A stretch of 34,531 bases of DNA, taken from Verrucomicrobiota bacterium. GTDB lineage: Bacteria; Verrucomicrobiota; Verrucomicrobiia; Limisphaerales; JACDHS01. Each line of letters opens with the position of its first letter. Position 1 is the first letter of the stretch. A program made the position numbers and the translations under genes. Below the pieces are notes generated by a model. The model worked only from the letters and a program-made list of their open reading frames with translations. It ran no database searches and was not told the DNA's origin. Below, in pieces: positions 17,671 through 25,073 of the stretch. The DNA lies in NCBI GenBank assembly GCA_013820875.1, contig JACDHS010000049.1:1-34531 (forward strand), read 5' to 3'.

Positions 17671-18558
17671 TTAATCGATCAACCGCCTGGTCAGGTCGCT
17701 GTAGGCGTCGATTCGGCGGTCGCGGAGGAAGGGCCAATGGGTGCGGGTGGTGTCCACTTTTTCAAGATCCACCGGGACGATCATGATCTCTTCTTTATCC
17801 TGGGATGCCTTGGCAACGATTTCGCCGGAGGTGCCGGCCACGAAACTTTGTCCCCAGAATTCCAGGCCATCACCGCCGTCCGGGGCTTCGTGTCCAATGC
17901 GGTTGATCGCAGCGACATAACAACCGTTCGCCACGGCGTGACTGCGCTGGATGAGTTCCCAGGCGCCATGTTGACGCTCGCCGTATTCGGTTTTTTCGCT
18001 GGGATGCCAACCAATGGCGGTCGGGTAGAAAAGAATCTGCGCGCCTTGCATGGCGGTGAGGCGGGCGGCTTCGGGATACCATTGATCCCAGCAAACGCAG
18101 ACACCGATCTTGCCGTGCTTTGTATCCCATGCTTTGAAACCGAGATCGCCCGGGGTGAAATAAAACTTTTCATAGAACGATGGGTCATCCGGGATGTGCA
18201 TTTTGCGATACTTACCCATGAGAGTGCCATCGGCATCAATGACGACTGCGGTGTTGTGATAAAGCCCGGCGGTCCGCTTCTCGAAAAGAGAGGCAATGAT
18301 GACCACTTTGTGCTTCTTCGCGATTTTTTGAAAGGCATCGGTGCTCGGTCCAGGAATTGTTTCGGCGAGTTCGAAATACTTATGATCTTCGATCTGGCAG
18401 AAGTAATAGGAGGCAAACAGTTCCTGGGTGCAGATGATTTGCGCGCCTTGTTTGGCTGCTTTTTCCACCAGGGCGATGGTTCTCTTAAGATTTTCAGCGG
18501 GCTTGCCGGTGGCGTGGGTCTGGATCAACCCAAGGTTAACAACCTTCGAACGTTTCAT
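17671..18558 (-). CDS. aguB: N-carbamoylputrescine amidase (nitrilase superfamily)
   Basis: This 295-residue enzyme hydrolyses N-carbamoylputrescine to putrescine, CO2 and ammonia in the agmatine route to polyamines. The nitrilase triad is visible as E46 (C-T-Q-E-L-F), K119 (Y-R-K-M-H-I-P-D-D) and C156 (V-C-V-C-W-D-Q-W-Y-P-E). The stretch Y-R-K-M-H-I-P-D-D-P-S-F-Y-E-K-F-Y-F is characteristic of the AguB branch. Length is normal. Its ATG overlaps the kinase stop by 4 bp (ATGA), so it is probably co-translated with the kinase. No agmatine deiminase gene is present in the window. Confidence 0.93.
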   Translation of the reverse strand: MKRSKVVNLGLIQTHATGKPAENLKRTIALVEKAAKQGAQIICTQELFASYYFCQIEDHKYFELAETIPGPSTDAFQKIAKKHKVVIIASLFEKRTAGLYHNTAVVIDADGTLMGKYRKMHIPDDPSFYEKFYFTPGDLGFKAWDTKHGKIGVCVCWDQWYPEAARLTAMQGAQILFYPTAIGWHPSEKTEYGERQHGAWELIQRSHAVANGCYVAAINRIGHEAPDGGDGLEFWGQSFVAGTSGEIVAKASQDKEEIMIVPVDLEKVDTTRTHWPFLRDRRIDAYSDLTRRLID

Positions 18559-19562
18559 AAGCGGGGCGGTGACGGCGGACGATCAATTATGATGGTTTCA
18601 CCACGGGAATCGGTGGCGTGAAGCTGCGACGTTTGACCAAACAAATCGCGGATGAAGCGTCCCATTGTCTCGTTCGTTGGGCCGTAGCCTTTGTGATAAA
18701 TAAAGTGCTCCAGTTCATACAACAACTCGTCCGCCGAGCTGTAACGCTTGTCAAGTTCCCGGACGAGTGTGCGCTGAAGAATTTCGTTGAGACGATCGTT
18801 GATGTTCGGGTTCAACGTGCGGAAATCGGGAATCGGCAAAGTCATGATGCGATTACGCGACTCTTCTGGACTGTTACCTTTGAAGATATTGTGACTGAGG
18901 AGCAGGTGGGCGAGAACGACCCCGGTGGAAAATACATCCGAACGTTTGTCAGTGATCTGGAAGTCGGCCTGTTCAGGGCTCATGTAATCGGCTTTGCCGG
19001 CGACCACTTCGCCTTCTTTGTCTTCGAGGAAGCCGGTTGCTTTTGCGATGCCGAAGTCTGTCAGCTTCACGTCGCCTTCAAAGGCAATCATGATGTTTTT
19101 CAAACTGACATCACGATGAACGATTCCGAGTGAGCGACCGTCCCGATCCGTTTTGGCATGCGCGTAAGCGAGTCCGCGGGCGATGCGGCTGGCGATGAAA
19201 ACGCACAGTTCCACCGGCAACTCACGTTCCTTTTCCAGGAGTTGGGTGTGGAACTGTTCCAGGTTGACGCCGCGGATGAGTTCCATCGCAATGAAATAGA
19301 TCCCGCGGGTTTCACCCAGTTGATAGGTTTGGACGATGTTGGTGTGGATTAAGTCCGCAACGAGCTTTGCTTCACCGACAAAATTTTCGATGAAACTCTT
19401 TTGGTTAGCGTAATTTTGTCGAATGACTTTGAGAGCCACGCGTTTGACGAACTCGCGGGTGCCGTGTTGTTCGGCCTCATAAACCACGCCCATGCCACCT
19501 TCGAAGATTTTGCGAACGATTTCGTAACGGAATTCGCTTTGGATAGTGAACAAGCCAGCCAT
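18555..19562 (-). CDS. Ser/Thr protein kinase
   Basis: I take the ATG at 19562 (335 residues) because the kinase fold starts soon after. The frame is open to 19667, which would add 35 residues without clear features. Motifs seen are the Gly loop G-G-M-G-V-V-Y-E-A (22-30), K45 in V-A-L-K-V-I, the catalytic loop H-R-D-V-S-L-K-N (D151), D-F-G at 169-171 and M-S-P-E-Q in place of APE. The S after H-R-D-V replaces the usual Lys, as in many Myxobacterial and PVC kinases (H-R-D-V-S-P). There is no membrane helix or sensor domain; a short tail ends in P-P-S-P-P-R-L. Its stop overlaps the amidase start, suggesting a functional or at least transcriptional link. Confidence 0.92.
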   Translation of the reverse strand: MAGLFTIQSEFRYEIVRKIFEGGMGVVYEAEQHGTREFVKRVALKVIRQNYANQKSFIENFVGEAKLVADLIHTNIVQTYQLGETRGIYFIAMELIRGVNLEQFHTQLLEKERELPVELCVFIASRIARGLAYAHAKTDRDGRSLGIVHRDVSLKNIMIAFEGDVKLTDFGIAKATGFLEDKEGEVVAGKADYMSPEQADFQITDKRSDVFSTGVVLAHLLLSHNIFKGNSPEESRNRIMTLPIPDFRTLNPNINDRLNEILQRTLVRELDKRYSSADELLYELEHFIYHKGYGPTNETMGRFIRDLFGQTSQLHATDSRGETIIIDRPPSPPRL

Positions 19563-19668
19563 GTCGATGATGTTGAGAAAATGCAAATTCAAGTCAAGCT
19601 TAGGCTTGCTTGCGGTGTGATTGGCCGCATTTGTATTTCTTGCAGTGCGTCTTAATTTCCTGAACACC

Positions 19669-19734
19669 AGGCGGGACGCCCGATGAACTCGCAGCCGAGG
19701 ACGGCTACGCTACGTAGGGCAGGCGTCCCCGCCT
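19669..19734. repeat. inverted-repeat element upstream of the kinase gene
   Basis: AGGCGGGACGCC at 19669-19680 pairs with GGCGTCCCCGCCT at 19722-19734 with one bulged base. AGCCG/CGGCT at 19693-19706 forms an inner hairpin and CTACGTAG near 19709 is a self-palindrome. It is REP-like and unrelated in sequence to the element at 17598. Confidence 0.65.
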
Positions 19735-19813
19735 GCCAGTTATGGTACCGTCCCGGTGCCAGTTCCGCCCCACAACCTGAGATGTCCTGCAAGAAAGTGA
19801 GATGTCAGGAGGC

Positions 19814-20090
19814 GTTTTTCCCGTACAGACGAGACCGGACAGTGTGTCCGGAGACGTTTTTGGCGTACAAACGAGGCCGGACAGCGTGTCCAGAGGCGTT
19901 TTTGGCGTATAAACGAGACTGGACAGTGTGTCCGGAGACGTTTTTGGCGTATAAACGAGACTGGACAGTGTGTCCGGAGACGTTTTTGGCATACAAACGA
20001 GGCCGGACAGCGTGTCCAGAGGCGTTTTTGGCGTACAAACGAGACCGGACAGCGTGTCCAGTGAAGTTTTTCGGTCGATTTTCATTGTCT
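19814..20090. repeat. 42-bp tandem array 2, six units and a partial
   Basis: GTTTTT opens the units at 19814, 19856, 19898, 19940, 19982, 20024 and 20066, always exactly 42 apart; the last is partial. Each full unit has a five-T tract, then GTACAAACGAG or a close variant, then an inverted repeat whose best form is CCGGACA-GTG-TGTCCGG. Two unit types occur, one ending TGTCCGGAGAC and one ending TGTCCAGAGGC, in the order 1-2-1-1-2 followed by a hybrid. Units 3 and 4 are identical. Frames are open on both strands with 14-residue periodicity for the same reason as in array 1. Confidence 0.9.
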
Positions 20091-20140
20091 CACGTAATCA
20101 TGTCTCCTATTAGCGACCATCAGCGAAGATTAGCGGTTCA

Positions 20141-20158
20141 AACTGCGGTTTTTAGGAT
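20141..20158 (-). repeat. dispersed motif, copy D (past array 2)
   Basis: It reads AACTGCGGTTTTTAGGAT, the inverse of ATCCTAAAAACCGCAGTT. Like copy C, it follows a 42-bp array on its right side, here about 50 bp after the last partial unit. Confidence 0.65.
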
Positions 20159-20346
20159 GAGAGAATCCGTTGAAAACAGGAAGCAGGCTTTTTCTGTCGG
20201 CAAGATGACGGCAGCACGAATGAGGTAAACTACGTTTTACCCCTATGAAACCAATGCTTTTTATCCTTGCACCACTGAGATGAAACGATTTAATAGCGCT
20301 TAAGTCCAACAACTTGTTAGACCAACAGATCAACAACAAACACACT

Positions 20347-20634
20347 ATGGCTAAAGCACTGACAAAATCACAAATCGCAGCAACTCTGTCGGAACAACAC
20401 GGCATCACCAAAAAGCAGGCGACTGATGTTTTGGATAGTCTCGCGCAGCTCGCTTACAAAAACGCCAAGAACACTTTCACCCTTCCAGGCCTGGGTAAAT
20501 TGGTTCTCGTCAATCGCAAAGCCCGCCAGGGCCGCAATCCTGCCACTGGCGCCACCATTAACATTCCTGCCAAGCGCGTGGTGAAATTCCGCGTCGCCAA
20601 AGCCGCGAAAGACGCGATCCTCGGCGGCAAATAA
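20347..20634 (+). CDS. HU-family DNA-binding protein
   Basis: A 95-residue basic protein starting M-A-K-A-L-T-K-S-Q. I use the ATG at 20347; the frame opens 33 bp earlier but the HU fold begins here. It shows the HU pattern: two N-terminal helices (I-A-A-T-L-S-E-Q-H-G then K-Q-A-T-D-V-L-D-S-L), the G-L-G-K-L-V turn, the DNA-binding arm R-K-A-R-Q-G-R-N-P-A-T-G with the conserved R-N-P, and a C-terminal helix after V-V-K-F-R. HU bends and compacts DNA as a dimer. There is no Shine-Dalgarno site (CAACAAACACACT precedes ATG). A strong terminator follows, so the gene is monocistronic. Confidence 0.94.
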   Translation: MAKALTKSQIAATLSEQHGITKKQATDVLDSLAQLAYKNAKNTFTLPGLGKLVLVNRKARQGRNPATGATINIPAKRVVKFRVAKAAKDAILGGK

Positions 20635-20652
20635 TTCCGGTTTTCCAAAACA

Positions 20653-20682
20653 GGCGCTTCGAATCTTCGAAGCGCCTTTTTT
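20653..20682 (+). terminator. Rho-independent terminator of the HU gene
   Basis: GGCGCTTCGA (20653-20662) pairs perfectly with TCGAAGCGCC (20667-20676) across a short loop and runs into TTTTTT. It starts 18 bp after the HU stop codon. Confidence 0.95.
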
Positions 20683-20780
20683 GTTGCAGCGATGGAGTGT
20701 TTGGATATTGGAAGATCAATGCCCTGATACCGTGCCGTTCATTTCCTCAGATATTTCACCACCGCTTCCGTTCGAGACCG

Positions 20781-20842
20781 TACCGCGGAAAAAACGTTCC
20801 GTAAACGAAGTCGCCAACGTGTACCACGGAAAAAACGTTCCG
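20781..20842. repeat. two-copy repeat with 41-bp spacing
   Basis: TACC-N-CGGAAAAAACGTTCCGTA occurs at 20781 and 20822. The arms CGGAA and TTCCG form an inverted repeat around AAAACG. It resembles a minimal version of the 42-bp arrays: near-identical period, one A tract and one palindrome per unit. Confidence 0.65.
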
Positions 20843-20945
20843 TATTTTGGCGTGTCTATATTCTCCCCGCTCCTTATGTTGGAGCTGTCTCACCCATTAA
20901 GAATCACACCCCCATTGAGATAAGGGAGGACGAGTAGGTCAAACA

Positions 20946-21078
20946 GCTCCAGAGGAGCGACATAGAAACAGTCCCGCATGGAACCAAGCTCCATAGGAGC
21001 GGCATAAGTGATGTTCAGCCTTTGCACTGGTACGGACGGTGGGAATTACAAAGGCGAACATGCCGCCCCGCTGGGGCT
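20946..21078. repeat. three short GC palindromes with GNCAT tail
   Basis: GCTCCAGAGGAGCGACAT begins at 20946 and GCTCCATAGGAGCGGCAT at 20988. On the other strand AGCCCCAGCGGGGCGGCA spans 21078-21061. All share a 5-bp stem, a 3-base loop and a G-N-C-A tail. They look like members of one dispersed family; function unknown. Confidence 0.6.
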
Positions 21079-21180
21079 GGGAGACGCCCCGCTGACGCGG
21101 TTTTCAGTGGAATTATCCTTTTTCACCCCCCTGAGACTCTCCCTCACCCCTCGCGCGGCGCGTAACGAAACGTTAGCCCT

Positions 21181-23184
21181 CTACCTGATGCGCTCCGGTT
21201 CAATCCATTGCGCGTCACCGGTAATCGTTTCGGGCAGCCTGAATACAGAGCCTTCGCGCGTGGCAAAGTAGAACCGCGATGAAGACTGTTCCCTGCCATG
21301 TCCGTCCGCCCAAAACGCGTAAAATCCAGGATGCGCATTCAGCGGCCGGCGCGGGTAGGTATGATTATACTCTGAATCTTGCGTGAGCTTATGAAGAAGA
21401 GACCAGGACCGGCCTTGATCGCGAGAAGTCCACATCGCGATTTCACCACCGGTGTTGTAACGCTGCGGGCCGGGTTCAGTGGAACCGATGAGACGCCAAA
21501 GCCCATCCGCTTCGATATAGAGCGATGCGAAATCATAATTATTGTCGCCCCGCGTGACTTCGTGGATGTCCCATTTCTTGCCCGTCCACCGGGCGGTGGT
21601 AAAGATTCTGGGATCGTTCTCGGGACCGGACTGCCATCCGCCGGTGGTCATATAAAGGATCACGGGATGACCTTCCTCAGTGTAGGTTAAATCTTTCATG
21701 TAAATAACCAGGTCTTTGGATTCGTATTCCGCGATGAGGGCGGGATTGTTGACTTCTGTCAGGGGAAGGTCTTTCAGTGGCTGGCCATCAACGGTTGTCC
21801 ATGTTTTGCCGCCGTCTTCCGACTGGGTATAGTAAAGGTTGGTGCGGTGGTTAAGCCCTTTGCCTTTGGGATGGTAGTTGAATGCGGTGCCGAGGCGCGA
21901 CCGGTAGGGCCACGAGATCTGGTAATGCCCCTGGGCAATGCTGGCCAGGCCTGTCGGCTCGTTCCATTTATCGCCGTCCTCGCTACGCCAGACGTGAAGC
22001 ATTCTCCCGCTCGCATAGCGGGTGTGAAGGAAGACAAAGCCATGCTCTTTGAGGTGCCAGGGTTGTGAATAGGAAAAATTGGTCGTGAGTTTCAGGTGAA
22101 ACGAATCGATCGAGTAAGGTTTGTCCGAGCGATGAATGTAGGCCGGACGCCCCGTGCCATGAGCGTTGGAAAAAATCCAGATATAACCTTCACCATCAAT
22201 CGAGATGGTCGGGTTGTCATGAGCATCGGTGGTCTGTTTGTCCAACAGGATTCTTGGGCGGGCGACTTTTCCTGTCTGATGATCATAGACGCTGACCATA
22301 TGGAGAAGGCGGTTTCTATCCTTGCGCGTTCCGCCATAAGTGAAAAACGTCTTTTGCACTTCTGGGACATGGATGGCGATGGGATGGTGTTGCTGCGGGT
22401 AAGTGCCAAGCCCGCCGGAATACTTGTAAACATACTCATCGGAGGAACGTTGATTCGCATACCAGATCCCCCGAAAACCATCGGTCGTCGGAAGCGTTCC
22501 CCTGGCGACCGCTTGCATTGTTTCCCCGCCTAAGAATTCCGATTCCACGATCTGCTTTTCCAATTCCTGTCCCGTTAGACGAAGGACGAGAGAGTTTGAA
22601 AAGGGATTCCCGCCAGTGAATAGTTGTCGGGCGTCATCCGCCGAGAGCGCCGCACTGTAAATGCGAACATCCTCCATCCGGCCAATCAAAACGTTCTCAG
22701 TGGGCGCACGGGCGCCAATGATCAGGGGATCGTTCCGGGTCGGAATCGCACCTTTCGCCTTGGCCGTCCCGGCCAGTTCGCCATTCACATACAATTGAAT
22801 CGTTTCGCCATCGTACGTTCCCAGGTAGTGGGTCCATGTTTCGAGACCAGGCCGTGGGGCGAAGGCATAGGCATAGCGACCCTCCGCATATTCCACCAGC
22901 ATTCGGACCCGCCCTTCATACAGGTAGAGGGTGAATAAATGGCCCCGCTCCCCGCGATTAATAAAAACCTGCGGTTCGTCATGTCCGTTCAATCTTACCC
23001 ATGCCGCCACGGAAAACATCTTGGGTTGTTGGAACTGATCTTTTTTAACAGTGACGCTTTGGGTCAAACCGTTGAAGGACGCGCCTGGCCCGGGTGGACG
23101 AACTGGGGCGGCAGCAAATGAGCTCAGGGTGGCGCAGATAGTCAGGGCGAGCAGTAATGGTTTTCCAATATTGAAATATTTCAT
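21181..23184 (-). CDS. secreted LamG plus BNR_4 domain protein
   Basis: A 667-residue protein with a signal peptide (K-P-L-L-L-A-L-T-I-C-A-T-L then S-S-F-A-A-A). A LamG/concanavalin-like domain lies at about 30-200, with W-T-H-Y-L-G-T-Y-D-G and G-R-M-E-D-V-R-I-Y-S as its signatures. A seven-bladed propeller-type domain of the BNR_4 family follows from about residue 235 to the end, with D-A-H-D-N-P-T-I-S-I-D-G-E-G-Y-I-W and S-E-D-G-G-K-T-W Asp-box motifs. BNR_4 proteins include ulvan-type polysaccharide lyases, so a role in polysaccharide breakdown is plausible but not proved. It stands alone, with repeats on both sides. Confidence 0.85.
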   Translation of the reverse strand: MKYFNIGKPLLLALTICATLSSFAAAPVRPPGPGASFNGLTQSVTVKKDQFQQPKMFSVAAWVRLNGHDEPQVFINRGERGHLFTLYLYEGRVRMLVEYAEGRYAYAFAPRPGLETWTHYLGTYDGETIQLYVNGELAGTAKAKGAIPTRNDPLIIGARAPTENVLIGRMEDVRIYSAALSADDARQLFTGGNPFSNSLVLRLTGQELEKQIVESEFLGGETMQAVARGTLPTTDGFRGIWYANQRSSDEYVYKYSGGLGTYPQQHHPIAIHVPEVQKTFFTYGGTRKDRNRLLHMVSVYDHQTGKVARPRILLDKQTTDAHDNPTISIDGEGYIWIFSNAHGTGRPAYIHRSDKPYSIDSFHLKLTTNFSYSQPWHLKEHGFVFLHTRYASGRMLHVWRSEDGDKWNEPTGLASIAQGHYQISWPYRSRLGTAFNYHPKGKGLNHRTNLYYTQSEDGGKTWTTVDGQPLKDLPLTEVNNPALIAEYESKDLVIYMKDLTYTEEGHPVILYMTTGGWQSGPENDPRIFTTARWTGKKWDIHEVTRGDNNYDFASLYIEADGLWRLIGSTEPGPQRYNTGGEIAMWTSRDQGRSWSLLHKLTQDSEYNHTYPRRPLNAHPGFYAFWADGHGREQSSSRFYFATREGSVFRLPETITGDAQWIEPERIR

Positions 23185-23506
23185 GTCAGCTAATGAGAGT
23201 TGGGACAGATGTTATTGAGGTTCAACGAGTATGTTTCAAGTTATTCCGACCGCACCCGATAGTAACGCGTCGTATTCGACAGATAGGTTTGGGATTGGAG
23301 GGTTTGTTGGAAGGTGGATTTTTTCGTAGGCTGCTAAGGAAGAGATTAGGAAAACCGAGAAGCACGTTACAATTACCCGACCGTGTTATTTCGTGAGAAA
23401 AATTTCCCGTTTCAGCCGCAAAATAACACTTTCGTGTTATTGGTCATCCAATGCTGGAGAATTTCTTAATTGCAAAACGTCAATACTCCGTTAATCCAAC
23501 ACTCCA
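23185..23506. other. divergent intergenic region
   Basis: This gap of 322 bases lies between the BNR_4 gene and panE and contains both promoters, which I cannot place. The only clear structure is the palindrome at 23422-23441. Confidence 0.5.
23422..23441. promoter_or_regulatory. AATAACAC/GTGTTATT palindrome, possible operator
   Basis: AATAACAC and GTGTTATT flank TTTC in a perfect 8-bp inverted repeat, 65 bp before panE. A half-site GTGTTATT also occurs at 23383-23390. No T run follows, so an operator is more likely than a terminator. No regulator is known. Confidence 0.45.
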
Positions 23507-24484
23507 ATGAAAATCGGCATCGTCGGTTGTGGCGCGCTGGGCAGTTACTATGGCGCAAAGTTATGCAAAGATGGGCAGGAAGTCTGGTTTCTGCTGCGCT
23601 CGGATTACGATATCGTGAAGCATCGCGGGGTGGACATCATCAGTGGCGAAGGGAACTTCAATGTGCGCCCGAAGTGCGCCAGGACTCCGGAAGAGATTGG
23701 CGCGTGCGACCTCGTCATCATTGGATTGAAAACCACGGCGAACGAGCAGTATCCGAAATTGCTGCCGCCGCTCGTCGGCAAGAACACAGCCATCCTCACG
23801 CTGCAAAACGGGTTGGGCAACGAAGAGCAGTTGGCGGAATTGTTTGGCAAACATAAAGTGCTCGGCGGACTTTGCTTCGTCTGCCTGAACCGGATTGCGC
23901 CCGGAAAGATACAGCACATCGCGCATGGCAGAATTGTGATGGGCGAATTTGCCGGTTGGCCGGAACCGCGCACGCATGACATCGCCGCAGTGATTCAACA
24001 TTCTGGAATTCCTTGTGACGTTACCGACAACCTTGCCCTCGCACACTGGGAAAAATTGGTTTGGAACATTCCTTTCAATGGATTGGGCGTTGCAGGTGCG
24101 GCGGGTTATGACGCCGTGGCTTCAGGGAAATTAAAAAATGGCGTCCTGTTAGGGGCGTGTCTCACGACAGATATTCTCCTGACGGATCCGAACTGGGAAC
24201 AACTCGTGCGGGAATTGATGCTGGAAACAATCGCAGCGGCGCATGGCCTGGGTATCAAGGTTCCGGAAAACGCCGCCGAACAGCAAATAAGTCGCACACG
24301 AGAAATGGGCGCTTACAAAGCCTCCACGTTAATTGATTGCGAGCGTGGCCAACCACTTGAGTTGAACAGCTTGTTCTTTGAACCGCTGCGGCAGGCGGAA
24401 TCTGCCAATGTCCCCACTCCACGTTTGAAAAATCTTTGCGCAGTGTTGAGCCAGATAGAAGAACGGAGAAAAGGGGTTCAATAA
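23507..24484 (+). CDS. panE: 2-dehydropantoate 2-reductase (ketopantoate reductase)
   Basis: This 325-residue NADPH-dependent enzyme reduces ketopantoate to pantoate for coenzyme A synthesis. The nucleotide fold opens with I-G-I-V-G-C-G-A-L-G-S-Y-Y-G, and L-T-L-Q-N-G-L-G-N-E is the family motif around residue 100. The catalytic lysine is in H-W-E-K-L-V-W-N-I-P-F-N, and the C-terminal helical domain has the conserved T-L-I-D-C-E-R-G-Q-P-L-E-L-N. Members of this family also act on other 2-keto acids, so the exact substrate is likely but not certain. Its last 7 bp overlap the convergent phosphatase gene. Confidence 0.9.
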   Translation: MKIGIVGCGALGSYYGAKLCKDGQEVWFLLRSDYDIVKHRGVDIISGEGNFNVRPKCARTPEEIGACDLVIIGLKTTANEQYPKLLPPLVGKNTAILTLQNGLGNEEQLAELFGKHKVLGGLCFVCLNRIAPGKIQHIAHGRIVMGEFAGWPEPRTHDIAAVIQHSGIPCDVTDNLALAHWEKLVWNIPFNGLGVAGAAGYDAVASGKLKNGVLLGACLTTDILLTDPNWEQLVRELMLETIAAAHGLGIKVPENAAEQQISRTREMGAYKASTLIDCERGQPLELNSLFFEPLRQAESANVPTPRLKNLCAVLSQIEERRKGVQ

Positions 24485-25071
24485 AACGTTTGGTTGATGC
24501 TCGCCACCCGAACCGCATCATCAAACATTTCCAGAGTGCTGACCGAGGCAGGACTGATCTCCAGCCGATGCAGGAAATCCAGGGGCGCTCCCAGGAAGTG
24601 GAACAGCGCTGTTTTTATTGGATCGCCGTGGCCGCATAGCGCGATTGTTTCTCCTTCGCATTGAGTGGCAAGCTCAAGAATCAATCGAACCATTCGCGCT
24701 TGAACGCCGCTGATGATCTCGCCGTTTGGAATCTGGCAGGCACTACGAAAGGTGTTCCACGTTTTCCACCCTGGCAGCGGTGCAAGTTCTTCCAGCGTCT
24801 TGCCCGTCCAATCGCCGAAGCTCACCTCGTGCAGTGCGTCGGAAACCTGGATATTCAATCCTCGTGGTTTCGCAAGAAATTCCGCTGTTTCGAAGGCTCG
24901 TTCCAATGGACTACTGATGATTCGATTGATGTGTTCATCGGCCAATGCGTCTGCGAGTCGGGATGCCTGGCGGCGGCCTTCGTCATTCAAATGCACTCCG
25001 CTTGCGCGTCCCGCAATCGCTTTGTCCACGAGATCGTTCGTTGCATGTCGGATCAGCAGGAACTGCGTCAT
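24478..25071 (-). CDS. histidine phosphatase family protein
   Basis: A 197-residue protein of the phosphoglycerate-mutase/acid phosphatase fold. It opens with F-L-L-I-R-H-A-T (catalytic R8 and H9), has the second arginine in S-S-P-L-E-R-A-F-E-T-A, a glutamate near E-V-S-F-G-D-W-T-G-K, and the second histidine in L-C-G-H-G-D-P. It lies 2 bp after the ino1 stop codon on the same strand, so the two are surely co-transcribed. A role on inositol phosphate or a downstream product is tempting but only inferred from position; this superfamily is very broad. Confidence 0.88.
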   Translation of the reverse strand: MTQFLLIRHATNDLVDKAIAGRASGVHLNDEGRRQASRLADALADEHINRIISSPLERAFETAEFLAKPRGLNIQVSDALHEVSFGDWTGKTLEELAPLPGWKTWNTFRSACQIPNGEIISGVQARMVRLILELATQCEGETIALCGHGDPIKTALFHFLGAPLDFLHRLEISPASVSTLEMFDDAVRVASINQTFY

Positions 25072-25073
25072 GC

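Larger units (their letters stand above)
20683..21180. other. gene-free spacer with small palindromic repeats
   Basis: I see no gene in these 498 bases. The spacer holds a two-copy 41-bp repeat (20781-20842) and three short palindromes of the form GCTCC-NNN-GGAGC or GCCCC-NNN-GGGGC, each listed separately. Confidence 0.55.

Noticed and set aside
19683-20228. Open frame of 181 codons through array 2, and a 126-codon frame on the other strand
   Set aside because: Same reason as array 1; the predicted proteins are only 14-residue repeats.
23422-23441. Terminator of the BNR_4 or panE gene
   Set aside because: It lies upstream of both divergent genes and has no T run on either side.
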